A stretch of DNA of 64,000 nucleotides. Source: Glutamicibacter nicotianae. Its GTDB lineage: Bacteria; Actinomycetota; Actinomycetes; Actinomycetales; Micrococcaceae. The position numbers and the translations under genes are program-made. The stretch lies in assembly GCF_006539525.1 (NCBI RefSeq), contig NZ_BJNE01000005.1:156856-220855 (forward strand), in the 5' to 3' direction. The notes beneath the pieces are model-generated. The model did not search any database, had not been told where the DNA came from, and worked only from the letters and a program-made list of their open reading frames with translations. This document shows positions 43,943 through 51,719 of the stretch, piece by piece (positions within the stretch are counted from its first letter, which is position 1; each line of letters starts with the position of its first letter).

Positions 43943-43980
43943 ATATGCCCCACGCGGAATACATTCCGCATGGGACATAT
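43943..43980. promoter_or_regulatory. Long imperfect palindrome in the bkd leader
   Basis: An 18-base arm (43943-43960) pairs with 43963-43980 with two mismatches and a 2-base centre (AC). It starts 21 bases upstream of the bkdA ATG. It could be a regulator site or an RNA stem in the leader. Confidence 0.6.
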
Positions 43981-43998
43981 ACGGCTTGTCCAGTTCCT

Positions 43999-44012
43999 AA
44001 GCCTATAGGCTT
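43999..44012. promoter_or_regulatory. 14-bp perfect palindrome upstream of bkdA
   Basis: AAGCCTATAGGCTT, with a TATAGG core that could be part of a -10 region, 77-90 bases before the bkdA start. A candidate operator of the bkd promoter. Confidence 0.5.
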
Positions 44013-44049
44013 TGACCGCTAAAACGCGAGAAATCAGCGCCCGTTACCC

Positions 44050-45159
44050 CTATGCCAGGTCGAGTGATTCCTTGCACAGTTCAATAAAGCGATCGTTTGC
44101 CTCAACTTCGCCGATGGAGACCCGCACTCCCTCGTTCGAGAAGCCGCGCACAGACAACGCCACGGCGTTGGCCCGCTCGACAAACTGGCCGGTCTTTTCT
44201 CCCAGCGGCAGCCAGACGAAGTTCGCCTGGGTGGAAGGAATCTTCCAGCCCATCTCGGCCAAGGCCGCCGCCACTCGTTCGCGTTCGGCCACCAGCCCCT
44301 CGACACGCTCAAGCACCAGGTCGATATTAGCCAGCGAAGCGACCGCGGCATCCTCGGCCACGCTGGAGACGGCAAACGGGGTGGCGACCACGCGGATGTT
44401 CTCGGTGATCTGCGGATGGGCCACCGAGTAGCCGACCCGGAGATTCGCCAGGCCGTGGGCCTTCGAGAAGGTGCGCAGCAGAACGACATTTTCGTTCTCG
44501 TTGTAGGTGTGAATGCCATCCACCGATTTCTCATCACGGACGAACTCGATGTAGGCCTCATCCAGGACCACCAGCACGTTCTTCGGAACGCGTGCCAGGA
44601 AATCATCGACCTCGGCCTGGGTGAGTACCGGTCCGGTCGGGTTATTCGGGGTGCACAGCAAGATCACTGAGGTGTTCTCGTTCACCGCGGCGATCATGGA
44701 TTCCAGATCGTGGCGCCCATCTTCCAGCAGTGGAATCTCCACCGGCAGCGCACCGGCGGTCTGAACGAGAATCGGGTAGGCCTCGAAGGAACGCCACGCA
44801 TAGATGACTTCATCCTGGATGCCGTCCTCGTTCTGGCCCGCGAAGGTATTCAGGATTTGCACCAGCGCGCCGAGGGAACCGGCGCCGGTCACGATATCTT
44901 CAGCCGGCACGTCCAAGTAATCGGCGAGGGCCATGCGAAGCTTGGTCGATAGCGGGTCTGGGTAGCGATTCAGGCTGTCCTGCTCGACGACTGCCTGATG
45001 CACAGCGTCCAACGGGGCAAAGGGAATCTCGTTCGATGACAGCTTGTAAGCTTGGACGCCTTCAACTGGAGCAGGCGGCTTGCCCGCAGCGTATTTTGGC
45101 AAACGTGCAACTACAGAGCGTGGCTGCACCTGATCTTGGGTCACCGGGTTCTCAGTCAT
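44050..45159 (-). CDS. Histidinol-phosphate/aromatic-amino-acid aminotransferase
   Basis: A 369-residue class II PLP aminotransferase. The PLP Lys is K233 in RTFSKAHGLANLRVGY; CTPNNPTGPVL and VLDEAYIEF are the cofactor-ring and pocket motifs. It starts at the ATG at 45159. HisC and the actinobacterial aromatic aminotransferase Pat share this architecture. No his gene lies nearby, so an aromatic aminotransferase is the better guess. It lies 127 bases upstream of bkdA in the same direction. Confidence 0.88.
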   Translation of the reverse strand: MTENPVTQDQVQPRSVVARLPKYAAGKPPAPVEGVQAYKLSSNEIPFAPLDAVHQAVVEQDSLNRYPDPLSTKLRMALADYLDVPAEDIVTGAGSLGALVQILNTFAGQNEDGIQDEVIYAWRSFEAYPILVQTAGALPVEIPLLEDGRHDLESMIAAVNENTSVILLCTPNNPTGPVLTQAEVDDFLARVPKNVLVVLDEAYIEFVRDEKSVDGIHTYNENENVVLLRTFSKAHGLANLRVGYSVAHPQITENIRVVATPFAVSSVAEDAAVASLANIDLVLERVEGLVAERERVAAALAEMGWKIPSTQANFVWLPLGEKTGQFVERANAVALSVRGFSNEGVRVSIGEVEANDRFIELCKESLDLA

Positions 45160-45241
45160 ACCTCAAAGCCTAGTCCTCACTATGGGTTTAGCGATATCCG
45201 AGGTTCATCCGAATCCCAGATTTCTGTGCCAAAGTTAAGCC

Positions 45242-45628
45242 ATGAGCTTTCTGATTCGAGTCATCGTCAATGCGCTTGCCCTCGCCGCCGCCGTTTGGGT
45301 GGTGCCCGGTCTCAAGATCGTCGCGGCAGGCGAAGGCACCATGAGCACGGTCATCGCCTATCTGGTCGTTGCAGTCATCTTCGGCTTGGTCAACGCCTTG
45401 GTCCGTCCAATCGTCAAGCTTTTCTCCTTGCCGATCACCTGCCTCACCCTGGGCCTGTTCACAATCGTGATCAATGCCCTGATGCTCTTGCTGACGTCAT
45501 GGCTGACGACCTTCACGCCCATCGAACTGGTCATCGAGCAGTTCTGGTGGGATGCCATCGCCGGCACGATCATCATCTCCATTGTCTCGGCGGTCCTCGG
45601 ACTATTCGTCAAGAGCGATCGCGACTAA
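45242..45628 (+). CDS. Phage holin family IV / YvlD-like small membrane protein
   Basis: A 128-residue protein with four hydrophobic segments, opening MSFLIRVIVNALALAAAVWVV. NALVRPIVKLFSLPITCLTLGLF is the conserved YvlD-like core. Despite the family label it is a chromosomal housekeeping-type membrane protein found across bacteria, probably involved in envelope stress. It is divergent from the aminotransferase gene and ends in a good terminator. Confidence 0.88.
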   Translation: MSFLIRVIVNALALAAAVWVVPGLKIVAAGEGTMSTVIAYLVVAVIFGLVNALVRPIVKLFSLPITCLTLGLFTIVINALMLLLTSWLTTFTPIELVIEQFWWDAIAGTIIISIVSAVLGLFVKSDRD

Positions 45629-45650
45629 GCGGACTACCGCTCACGGCTAA

Positions 45651-45687
45651 AAGAAGACGGCAACCGGCAGGTGCCGTCTTCTTTGGT
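45651..45687 (+). terminator. Rho-independent terminator
   Basis: AAGAAGACGGCA (45651-45662) pairs perfectly with TGCCGTCTTCTT (45672-45683), followed by T-G-G-T-T, 22 bases after the membrane protein stop. Confidence 0.85.
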
Positions 45688-45791
45688 TAGTTCCCAATTG
45701 GCCGGCCCGGTCATCTCCCCCGTTTCCGCTGCCTTTTACTGTGGCGTCGGAAGATACTGGCCTTGGATAGCGCGCTGCAGCTTTGGGCATC

Positions 45792-47141
45792 TTAATGGGG
45801 CGGCGCCACATGCTTGAGCCGACGCTTCTCCTCTTCCGTGATGGACCGAGGTTCTTTCGGCTTCCGCTCCAGCTTGAACATGCGGATTTTCACCAGTGGT
45901 TCGGGGAGGTAGTACTTCTCCAGATGCTCCCTGATTTCCAGCTTCGGATTCTCATCGAGTTCCAGAAGGTGGTCACCGTAATTCTTGAGGTTATGCGGAG
46001 CGCCAAAGATGCCATCGTCGGGCAAGATGTCCTCCATGTGCTCCCGCGGGCCCGGGAAGGTGGTCGTGTAATGCTCCCCCCTGCCGGGGTTGGGCCCGCC
46101 ATCGGTTCCCGGCACCATATCCTTCTGGTCTTCAACCGACAGGCTGCGTACGTCTTCTGGCAGGTCAATCGTGCCGATGGGCGATCCAAGGGTCAGGACT
46201 TTATTCAGCTTGTACTTGTGCTTCAAGTACTTGTTCTTCGACAGCTGGGCCACATGAATGCCCCCTTGCGAATACCCGGAGAGGATGAGCTCATCGCCCT
46301 CTTTCGCTCCGCTGATCTCCAGTGCCTCATCAAGCGGTTTCGCGAAGTTCTCGGATTCCACCCCGAACCCGTCGGCGATGCCTTCCGGGCCAAAAGGCGA
46401 AGGAACTTCCGAGTCATTCTGTGTACCCGGGAAGATCGCAATGTACGTATCCTCGTCAGCCTTCACGATCATGATCTTCCCGTTATTCTCCGTCCCTTCG
46501 CCTTCCAGCATTTGGTGCAACTGGAAATAGCTTTGCATCTTTCCATCGACTTCAACCGTTTGCGTTGGATCCTTCCCAGTGAGCTGTATTTCGGTATTGC
46601 GATCTGCTCCCAGCCGCCGGATAAAGCCCGACAGATCCTTGACTGCACCTTCGATCTGCTCGGTCAGCGTCAGGTTCGATCCAAAGGGCCAGCGCGGCAG
46701 GTACGAAAACATCAAGCGCAGGAACATTTCCATGCTTTCCAAAGGCGGACGCCAGCCGTTGTCGCGGGTCTCGGAAATGAAGTCTCCCACCAGCACAGCT
46801 CCCGTGCTGGCTAGCACCATCCGTTCAGCAGCGGACTCGGCAACTTCATAGTTCCGCATGGCTTCGGAGACTTTTGCGGTCAGATCAAACGCTGTAATTT
46901 GCCCCTCTCTGGACTGCTGATAGGCGTCCCTGATCAAGTCGCCCAACAGCCCGACGTTATACCCCCTGGCACCGATGCCTGACACCATGCACTGCAGATC
47001 CAGGTCGCGCTGGCAGCTATCAGCTGCCTGCGCGGCTTTGAGCAGTACCTCGGATATGCCATCGATATCGTTGGCAACCCGCTGGCAGATCTCCCCTGCC
47101 TCGGCGTAATCCAACGAGTTGTAATTGACTTCATATCCCAT
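45792..47141 (-). CDS. Alpha/beta-hydrolase with a WXG-like helical N-terminal domain, putative T7SS effector
   Basis: A 449-residue protein. Residues 1-150 are helical (YAEAGEICQRVANDIDGISE) and resemble the WXG100/LXG-like targeting modules of type VII substrates. From about 220 an alpha/beta-hydrolase domain follows: IAIFPGTQND, the nucleophile elbow LSGYSQGG (Ser291), then LGSPIGTIDLPEDVRS, VPGTDGG (Asp candidate) and KNYGDHLLEL (His candidate). This is like PE-PPE-type or lipase-like hydrolases. No signal peptide. The ATG at 47141 follows the WXG-like gene stop by 2 bases, so the pair is co-translated. Confidence 0.78.
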   Translation of the reverse strand: MGYEVNYNSLDYAEAGEICQRVANDIDGISEVLLKAAQAADSCQRDLDLQCMVSGIGARGYNVGLLGDLIRDAYQQSREGQITAFDLTAKVSEAMRNYEVAESAAERMVLASTGAVLVGDFISETRDNGWRPPLESMEMFLRLMFSYLPRWPFGSNLTLTEQIEGAVKDLSGFIRRLGADRNTEIQLTGKDPTQTVEVDGKMQSYFQLHQMLEGEGTENNGKIMIVKADEDTYIAIFPGTQNDSEVPSPFGPEGIADGFGVESENFAKPLDEALEISGAKEGDELILSGYSQGGIHVAQLSKNKYLKHKYKLNKVLTLGSPIGTIDLPEDVRSLSVEDQKDMVPGTDGGPNPGRGEHYTTTFPGPREHMEDILPDDGIFGAPHNLKNYGDHLLELDENPKLEIREHLEKYYLPEPLVKIRMFKLERKPKEPRSITEEEKRRLKHVAPPH

Positions 47142-47143
47142 GG

Positions 47144-47416
47144 CTACGAGGCCATTCGCTGGTTCATGATTTGTGCTTCGAGGTTCTGGATCTCCCGCAT
47201 GGCTACCCCTACGTACTCCTCCGCGTCGCCCAGCTCGCTGTTGAGCATTTCCAGCCGGCGGCTCAGCTCGTCGACATTCTCCAAGAACGCCTTGCCTGCC
47301 TTGGAATTCCAAGTCAATGAATGGATTGACCCCAACTGCGCGATGGCGAATTGAGTGGTTTTCCGTGCGTCATCGAGTTGGCTCGCCACCGTCAGCAGCG
47401 TCGCTTGAAACATCAT
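47144..47416 (-). CDS. Small WXG100-like protein
   Basis: A 90-residue helical-hairpin protein without Cys. W36 sits in the turn (LTWNSKAGKAFLENV), giving W-x4-G instead of W-x-G, as in WXG-related secretion partners. Two amphipathic helices surround it. I chose the ATG at 47416 (an ATG at 47413 directly follows); GGAGCAGGAAA precedes it. It ends 2 bases before the hydrolase start and probably pairs with the helical N-terminus of that protein for export. Confidence 0.75.
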   Translation of the reverse strand: MMFQATLLTVASQLDDARKTTQFAIAQLGSIHSLTWNSKAGKAFLENVDELSRRLEMLNSELGDAEEYVGVAMREIQNLEAQIMNQRMAS

Positions 47417-47549
47417 TTTCCTGCTCCGCATCCTTGAGAATTTGTCCACCATCATGGACAGCCGCGATTCGGTGCCAGCAGGATTTGGGCCCAGTTGTGG
47501 AAACAGGAACGGTGTAAAAGATGTGATGTAGCGCCGGGGATGGAAGAAT

Positions 47550-48965
47550 ATGAGCATGGCTGAGATTGCGCGCACTTCCCTTGCTAATGAACCACTGGCT
47601 TTGACTGCCCTCGACGGACGCTACCGCAGCGCCGTGGCACCACTGGTCGACTACCTTTCCGAAGCGGCTTTGAACCGCGACCGCGTTCACGTCGAAATTG
47701 AATGGCTGATCCATTTGACCGACAACTCCGTTCTTCCAGGCACCTCCCCGCTTACTGCGGACCAGAAGGCGGCACTGCGCAAGATCGTCACCGATTTCAA
47801 TGCTGACTCGGTGAAGGAACTGGCAGAGATCGAAGCTGTCACCGTTCACGACGTTAAGGCAGTGGAGTACTACATCGCCAACCGCCTGGAAGCAATTGGC
47901 ATCGGCAACCTCAAGCCGCTGGTGCATTTCGGCTGCACCTCCGAGGACATCAACAACCTGTCCTACGCGCTGGGCGTCCAGGGCGGCGTGCAGCAGGTAT
48001 GGCTTCCAGCAGCCCGCGACCTGGTGGCCCAGCTGTCCAAGATGGCCGAGGATTCCCGCGACGTGCCGATGCTCTCGCGCACCCACGGCCAGCCAGCCAC
48101 CCCGACTACCCTGGGCAAGGAACTGGCAGTGCTGGCATGGCGCCTGACCCGCCAGCTGGACCGTGTCGAGAAGACCGAGTACCTGGGCAAGATCAATGGT
48201 GCCACCGGCACTTACGCGGCCCACTATGCTTCGGTTCCAACTGCCGACTGGCAGAAGGTTGCCAAGGACTTCGTCGAGCACCTGGGCCTGACCTGGAACC
48301 CGCTGACCACCCAGATCGAATCCCACGACTGGCAGGCAGAGGTCTACGCAGACATCGCCCGCTTCAACAGCATCCTGCACAACCTGTGCACCGATGTCTG
48401 GAGCTACATCTCCATCGGCTACTTCGCGCAGATCCCAGTGGCAGGTGCCACCGGCTCCTCGACCATGCCGCACAAGGTCAACCCCATCCGCTTCGAGAAT
48501 GCCGAAGCGAACCTGGAGATCTCCAACGGCCTGCTGAACACCCTGGGTTCCACCCTGGTCACCAGCCGCTGGCAGCGCGACCTCACCGATTCCTCCTCGC
48601 AGCGCAACATCGGCACCGCCATCGGACACTCGGTGCTGGCGATCTCCAATGTCGCCAAGGGCCTTGACCGCCTGGATGTTGCCGAGGCCGTGCTGGCCGA
48701 GGATCTGGACCACAACTGGGAGGTCCTCGCCGAGGCCATCCAGATGGTTATGCGCGCCGAGGCCATCGCCGGTGTCGAAGGCATGGACAACCCATACGAG
48801 CGACTCAAGGACCTGACCCGAGGCCACCGCGTGGATGCAGCCCGCCTGAAGGAATTCGTTGGCGAGCTGGGCCTGTCGGCCGATGCTGAAGCCCGCCTGC
48901 AGTCCCTGACCCCGGGCACCTACAATGGCATCGCTTCGCAGCTGGTGGACCACCTGAAGAAGTAG
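47550..48965 (+). CDS. purB: Adenylosuccinate lyase
   Basis: A 471-residue enzyme of purine synthesis, which splits SAICAR and adenylosuccinate to release fumarate. It shows TALDGRYRSAVAPL near the start, HFGCTSEDINN, SRTHGQPATPTTLGKE and the catalytic loop GSSTMPHKVNP. Length and motifs fit the E. coli-type PurB. Starts at 47550 and 47556 are both possible. Divergent from the WXG-like gene, with a strong terminator downstream. Confidence 0.95.
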   Translation: MSMAEIARTSLANEPLALTALDGRYRSAVAPLVDYLSEAALNRDRVHVEIEWLIHLTDNSVLPGTSPLTADQKAALRKIVTDFNADSVKELAEIEAVTVHDVKAVEYYIANRLEAIGIGNLKPLVHFGCTSEDINNLSYALGVQGGVQQVWLPAARDLVAQLSKMAEDSRDVPMLSRTHGQPATPTTLGKELAVLAWRLTRQLDRVEKTEYLGKINGATGTYAAHYASVPTADWQKVAKDFVEHLGLTWNPLTTQIESHDWQAEVYADIARFNSILHNLCTDVWSYISIGYFAQIPVAGATGSSTMPHKVNPIRFENAEANLEISNGLLNTLGSTLVTSRWQRDLTDSSSQRNIGTAIGHSVLAISNVAKGLDRLDVAEAVLAEDLDHNWEVLAEAIQMVMRAEAIAGVEGMDNPYERLKDLTRGHRVDAARLKEFVGELGLSADAEARLQSLTPGTYNGIASQLVDHLKK

Positions 48966-48976
48966 CCGCACGGCAC

Positions 48977-49025
48977 AAGCCGGGCCCGGTGCATCGAATT
49001 TCGACGCACCGGGCCCGGCTTTTCA
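48977..49025 (+). terminator. Rho-independent terminator after purB
   Basis: AAGCCGGGCCCGGTGC pairs perfectly with GCACCGGGCCCGGCTT, then TTC, starting 11 bases after the purB stop. Confidence 0.88.
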
Positions 49026-49082
49026 GTTAAAAGCTGCCCCAGCGTCCGGCTGGCGCTTCCTGTACACCTCTGCAGCGCGGCC

Positions 49083-49690
49083 ATCAAGTGCCCTCGGCCT
49101 GCGCGATCCCGGTTTTGCGCCCCAGCTCAGCTTCGGCTCCGGTCTGCTTGAAAGATGCTGGCTCGATCAAGCCGATGGCATCGAGCCCCACCGGATCCAT
49201 CAATTCAAACGGACCTTCTCGGGGATCTCCCCGTGCAGTGCGCGCAGTTGCGCCATTGTCCTTGAATACGGCAATTCCGGCCGATACCCCACGCCGGACC
49301 CCAGCAGTCCGTTGACGATGAATTCTGGAATTTCCGGTTTAACCGGCACAGGTTCCTTGCCCATCCGCGATGCCAACGACACGACCGCATGCACGGTTGC
49401 ATCGCTGGTGGATCCGCGGCACCCCGCTTCATCCTTCGTGGCCAAAACGGGATTGAAGAAATGCATGTTGCAGACGCAACCAACCAGTCCGCTGGCCTCC
49501 GAGACCATTGATGTACCCAATGTTGGGGAACTGGTGCTGGACTGGCATTGGCCGCAGCCGCAGCATCCCGGACTTCGAAGATTGATTGCTTGATATCCAG
49601 GCGTTCAGTAGCCGCTTCGATCACTCAGTCCGCGTCAGCTGTTCTGTCCCGATAATGGGTAAATCTGACGGCGTCTTGCCGTTGGCGGCA
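49083..49690 (-). pseudogene. Decayed 3-hydroxyacyl-CoA dehydrogenase
   Basis: Family sequence continues across several frames and an internal TGA. It runs LPIIGTEQLTRTE-stop-VIEAATERLDIKQSIFEV, then CNMHFFNPVLATK and TSDATVHAVVSLASRMGKEPVPV, KPEIPEFIVNGLLG, and finally FELMDPVGLDAIGLIEP with LGRKTGIAQAEGT before the stop at 49083. The N-terminal NAD-binding half is missing beyond about 49690. A remnant of a beta-oxidation gene, with no sign of function. Confidence 0.8.
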
Positions 49691-49730
49691 TGGCGGACTC
49701 GCCTTGGCAGCAGCGAATAGAATATCTGGC

Positions 49731-50312
49731 ATGTCCAGTTCACAGCCCGTCACAGTGTCCATCGCCCGCACCGTCCAGCCTGGCTACCACCGCCAATTCG
49801 TGGCGTGGGCGCACGCGGGCCAAGAGCTGGTTCGCGCATGGCCCGGATATTTGGGTTCCGGATGGGTCCGCACCGCACCGGATTCAGATGAATGGCACGT
49901 GATGTACAGGTTCGCGAACGTGGACGCGTTGCAGGCTTGGGACGATTCCGAAGAGCGCCGCTGGTGGATCGACAGTGCCGGCGAGATCATGGAGATTACC
50001 AGGGTGGAGCATCGGACCGGGATCGAGGGATGGTTCGACCAGCCCGGTGACGTGTCCATCACTGTCCCAGAGACCGTGGTCCCGCCGCGGTGGAAGCAAG
50101 CGGTGAGCATCTTCCTGCCGTTCTTTCCGCTTAGCTTGCTGGCGAATTTCCTCCTGCACCCGCTCACCGGGCACTGGCCGCTAGTGTTCTCCGTGCTGCT
50201 GAACATCTGCATTCTGACGCCTGTAATGACCTACCTTTTCTTGCCGCTGAGCACGCGCCTGCTCAGGCCCTGGCTGCAGGCACCCCGCCGTGCCAAAGCC
50301 GCGAGACGCTGA
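49731..50312 (+). CDS. Antibiotic biosynthesis monooxygenase (ABM) domain protein with a membrane tail
   Basis: A 193-residue protein. An ABM-like ferredoxin fold (about 1-100: VSIARTVQPGYHRQFVAW and WHVMYRFANVDALQAWDDSE) is followed by two hydrophobic segments (IFLPFFPLSLLANFLLHPL, LVFSVLLNICILTPVMTYLFL) and a basic end. The same two-part layout is known in ABM proteins of unknown substrate. I chose the ATG at 49731. No catalytic assignment is possible. Confidence 0.85.
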   Translation: MSSSQPVTVSIARTVQPGYHRQFVAWAHAGQELVRAWPGYLGSGWVRTAPDSDEWHVMYRFANVDALQAWDDSEERRWWIDSAGEIMEITRVEHRTGIEGWFDQPGDVSITVPETVVPPRWKQAVSIFLPFFPLSLLANFLLHPLTGHWPLVFSVLLNICILTPVMTYLFLPLSTRLLRPWLQAPRRAKAARR

Positions 50313-50928
50313 TCCAGGCCATTGCGCTGAGTCGCAATCTGGGGTTGGGAGGCTCCCATCCTTAGCTATTAGGAAGACCCAAGGCGCAGGGTGGGCCAGG
50401 CACCGAAGCCCAGCAAGCGAACCAGGACTGCTTCGACTTCACCAATGCCACCCAGCAAATGGAAAATTCCAGCCGGGCAACCCGCTCTGCAATGATGTCC
50501 GCTCCGATAATCCGCGCTGCAGCATTCCCGCTCGCCCCGCTACCGGGATGAGCACGAGCAATTCCGGGGCCAGCAGATCCCAGTCAAAACGGGAAAATTG
50601 TCCTCCTTGAACTGGCACGGAGGCCCACCGCCTGGCGATTCTGCTCGCCAAGGAACTTGAACTTCTGCAGGTGCTGATGGCATTGGTCGATTCCGTGGCT
50701 TCCGCACCACCGTCACCGATCCGGAAGAACGCACCGGTTTGCGTTTGATGGCTCCCGCACACGACGCTTCTGAAGCCAGGCCAAGGCACTGGCCCTTGCC
50801 AGGCACTGATCGCCTCGGCCCACCGACTCCTCGCCGTATTCTTCGCCACGACTCGTGGCCGGCCGCCGCGATGGTGCCCCAGGACTGGCAATAGCCCGGC
50901 ATAGACCGTAGCGGACCGGGGCACAGCG
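50313..50928. other. Gap of about 615 bases, no recognised gene
   Basis: Several overlapping frames are open on both strands, but none has a family-like sequence or a good ribosome site. A short minus-strand frame near 50450-50350 reads HLLGGIGEVEAVLVRLLGFGAW, then ends. It may be the tail of a decayed gene. Confidence 0.35.
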
Positions 50929-51612
50929 TTAGCGCAGCCGGCTGGCGAATCCGGTGCGGGCCTGCAGCGAGGCGAGCACATGTTCGCGGGCGGCCTGTTC
51001 AACGCGGGCCGCGGGCGCGCCGTCGCGGATCAGCCTCAACAGTTCGCGGTGCTCGTCCACCGCTGTCCGCGCCCGCGCCGCATCCACTGCACGCTCCGCC
51101 GCATGCAGGGCCGAGAACTTCCGCCATTCCGCCTCGACCAGCTCGCGCAGCCTCGCGTTCGGGCACCCGGCGTGCAGCACCGCGTGGAACAGGGTGTTCA
51201 GCCGGGTGTACTCGGCCGGGTCGAAGTCCCCAAGCAACGCGGCGAGCTGCTCGTTGAGCTGCTCCGCCCGTTCCAGCGCGGCGCCACCCAGCGCACCGGC
51301 GGCCAGCGCGGTCGCCGACCCGTCGAGCACCGCCAGCGCCTCCATCCCCTCGCGGTAGGCGCGCTCGTCGAGTTCAGCTACCCGCGCGCCAACGTTGCGT
51401 TCGATCTGCAGCAGTCCCTCGGCGGCCAGCCGGTGGATTGCCTCGCGCACCGGCACGGCGCTGATCTGAAGCTGCGCGGCTATCGGCCCGGCCAGCACCC
51501 GCTGGCGCGGTGCCAGCGTGCCACCCAGCACCTGTTCGCGCAAATAGTCGTAGGCCAGATCGGCCTTGCTCCGGCCGCGCTTGCTTTCCGCTTGCGCTTG
51601 GCTTGCCGTCAT
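50929..51612 (-). CDS. GntR-family regulator (FadR/VanR type)
   Basis: A 227-residue regulator. Winged helix: LAYDYLREQVLGGTLAPRQR, then LQISAVPVREAIHRLAAEGLL. FCD domain: YTRLNTLFHAVLHAGCPN and AVDEHRELLRLIRDG contain the usual ligand positions. I chose the ATG at 51612. It is divergent from the glycolate oxidase-like gene and probably regulates it. Its effector would then be a 2-hydroxyacid or its oxidised product. Confidence 0.9.
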   Translation of the reverse strand: MTASQAQAESKRGRSKADLAYDYLREQVLGGTLAPRQRVLAGPIAAQLQISAVPVREAIHRLAAEGLLQIERNVGARVAELDERAYREGMEALAVLDGSATALAAGALGGAALERAEQLNEQLAALLGDFDPAEYTRLNTLFHAVLHAGCPNARLRELVEAEWRKFSALHAAERAVDAARARTAVDEHRELLRLIRDGAPAARVEQAAREHVLASLQARTGFASRLR

Positions 51613-51647
51613 GGTTCCTGCTTTCACTCGCGGGTTGACCCTCAAAT

Positions 51648-51660
51648 TTTATAATATAAA
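51648..51660. promoter_or_regulatory. AT-rich palindrome in the divergent region
   Basis: TTTAT-AAT-ATAAA, the only AT-rich island between the GntR gene and the FAD oxidase gene. A TTGACC hexamer lies at 51635. A likely promoter/operator core. Confidence 0.55.
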
Positions 51661-51719
51661 GTGTGTAACGGGAATCACCCAGCGGCCCCCTGCCGGACCG
51701 CGCATGCAAAGGAGCACCC

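Noticed and set aside
47370..48971. 533-codon open frame on the minus strand over purB
   Set aside because: PurB on the plus strand has every catalytic motif; the minus frame is a GC-rich shadow.
50439..51002. 187-codon minus-strand frame in the gap after the ABM gene
   Set aside because: Overlaps the GntR gene end, Ser/Arg/Pro-rich and without a start signal or family motif.
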